A stretch of 7,054 bases of DNA, taken from contig CAMDHL010000111.1 in assembly GCA_945898105.1 (NCBI GenBank), positions 1 to 7,054 on the forward strand. Reading direction: 5' to 3'. Shown piece after piece: positions 6,473-7,054 of the stretch; position 1 is the first letter of the stretch; each line of letters starts with the position of its first letter. The DNA is from Comamonas sp. lk (GTDB lineage Bacteria > Pseudomonadota > Gammaproteobacteria > Burkholderiales > Burkholderiaceae_C). A program made the translations under genes and the position numbers. The notes beneath the pieces are model-generated. The model had not been told where the DNA came from. It worked only from the letters and a program-made list of their open reading frames with translations, and made no database searches.

Positions 6473-7054
6473 TTATTGCGCAGGAAGTAGGTTTGCCAAA
6501 GGTGGAATTTTGGCGTACACATCCTGCGGTTTGCTGAAGTCAAAGGCTTGTATCGAGGCATCTTGCAAGAGCTCCGCCCATTTCGTTAGACGGTCTAGTA
6601 CCTCTTGCTTTTTTGCATCAGCTTTGAGGTCTTCTTTCGTCCAATCGGCTAAGCCACTGTTTTTGATTCCAAGTTGGCCCGCATTGATAAATAAATTGAG
6701 TCGGTAATACCTACCCATGCTTCCGGTATTTGTCAATGCGATAGTCAAAAATAGGGTCGGCGTTGCACCGACATTGATTATTCTTGGATCGATCGTCATG
6801 CAGTTATCCTGCTTACCTTTGCCTTTGTTACGAACTACCAGATGGTCCGGCGAACACGGAGTTCCGTTCCAATTGCTAGCGTCTCCCACAGTAAGCGTCG
6901 CATTCAACCATTGCCGCGCCAGCAGTTGAGGTCCCAAGTAATAGTCAAGAGATACTTCACCCATTTTGATGCCTTTGGTCGACTCTGACAGGGCGCTCCT
7001 AGCGAATTGCCAACGTCCATCATCTTGATAAATCGGATAGCCACCAATCGTGTC
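6473..7054 (-). CDS. Hypothetical protein, C-terminal 193 residues; 5' end beyond the window
   Basis: I do not recognise this protein. The frame stays open from the TAA at 6475-6473 to the right edge. An ATG at 6964 exists, but 30 further codons precede it (GGYPIYQDDGRWQFARSALSESTKGIK), so the real start is probably outside. The visible part has a beta-like hydrophilic first half, a Cys pair (fragment residues 67 and 85) around a Lys/Gly-rich loop (RNKGKGKQDNC), a beta-like segment IINVGATPTLFLTIALTNTGS, and a charged helical tail (WTKEDLKADAKKQEVLDRLTKWAELLQ) ending LANLLPAQ. There is no obvious membrane segment in this part. G+C in the lines I counted (6601-6780) is about 43%, against about 60% in a chrA line, suggesting a different origin. 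It is convergent with chrA, 78 bp away. Coding is likely because the frame is long and the translation looks like a real protein. Confidence 0.7.
   Translation of the reverse strand, partial: DTIGGYPIYQDDGRWQFARSALSESTKGIKMGEVSLDYYLGPQLLARQWLNATLTVGDASNWNGTPCSPDHLVVRNKGKGKQDNCMTIDPRIINVGATPTLFLTIALTNTGSMGRYYRLNLFINAGQLGIKNSGLADWTKEDLKADAKKQEVLDRLTKWAELLQDASIQAFDFSKPQDVYAKIPPLANLLPAQ

Overview
The window looks like a piece of a betaproteobacterial chromosome, most likely Burkholderiales and perhaps Comamonadaceae. This is inferred from the moderately high G+C of the main genes, the Gram-negative gene content (autotransporter beta-barrel, two-domain ChrA, DnaE2) and an E. coli-type LexA operator. 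No rRNA, tRNA, CRISPR array, insertion sequence or transposase gene was seen.

Layout: (1) 1-1305, plus strand, is the C-terminal part of an autotransporter, cut by the left window edge. (2) 1423-4938, minus strand, is a full-length dnaE2 (imuC) for the error-prone DNA polymerase III alpha subunit. It is longer than usual because of two insertions, and one of them contains a nested palindromic repeat (3285-3358). (3) 4939-5038 is a compact divergent control region with a near-perfect LexA (SOS) operator at 4955-4976. (4) 5039-6394, plus strand, is a complete chromate transporter gene, chrA. (5) 6473-7054, minus strand, is the 3' part of an unrecognised gene with visibly lower G+C, cut by the right edge.

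The most interesting point is the dnaE2/chrA divergent region. A single strong LexA box lies 16 bp from the dnaE2 start codon, and it also fills the spacer of a good sigma70-type promoter pointing at chrA (TTGAAA, 18 bp, TATAAA). The sequence therefore suggests that one SOS operator controls both a mutagenic translesion polymerase and chromate efflux. That pairing makes sense because chromate damages DNA, but it is an inference. The second point is the in-frame palindromic repeat inside dnaE2, which puts a Gly/Ala-rich stretch between the catalytic aspartates of the polymerase.
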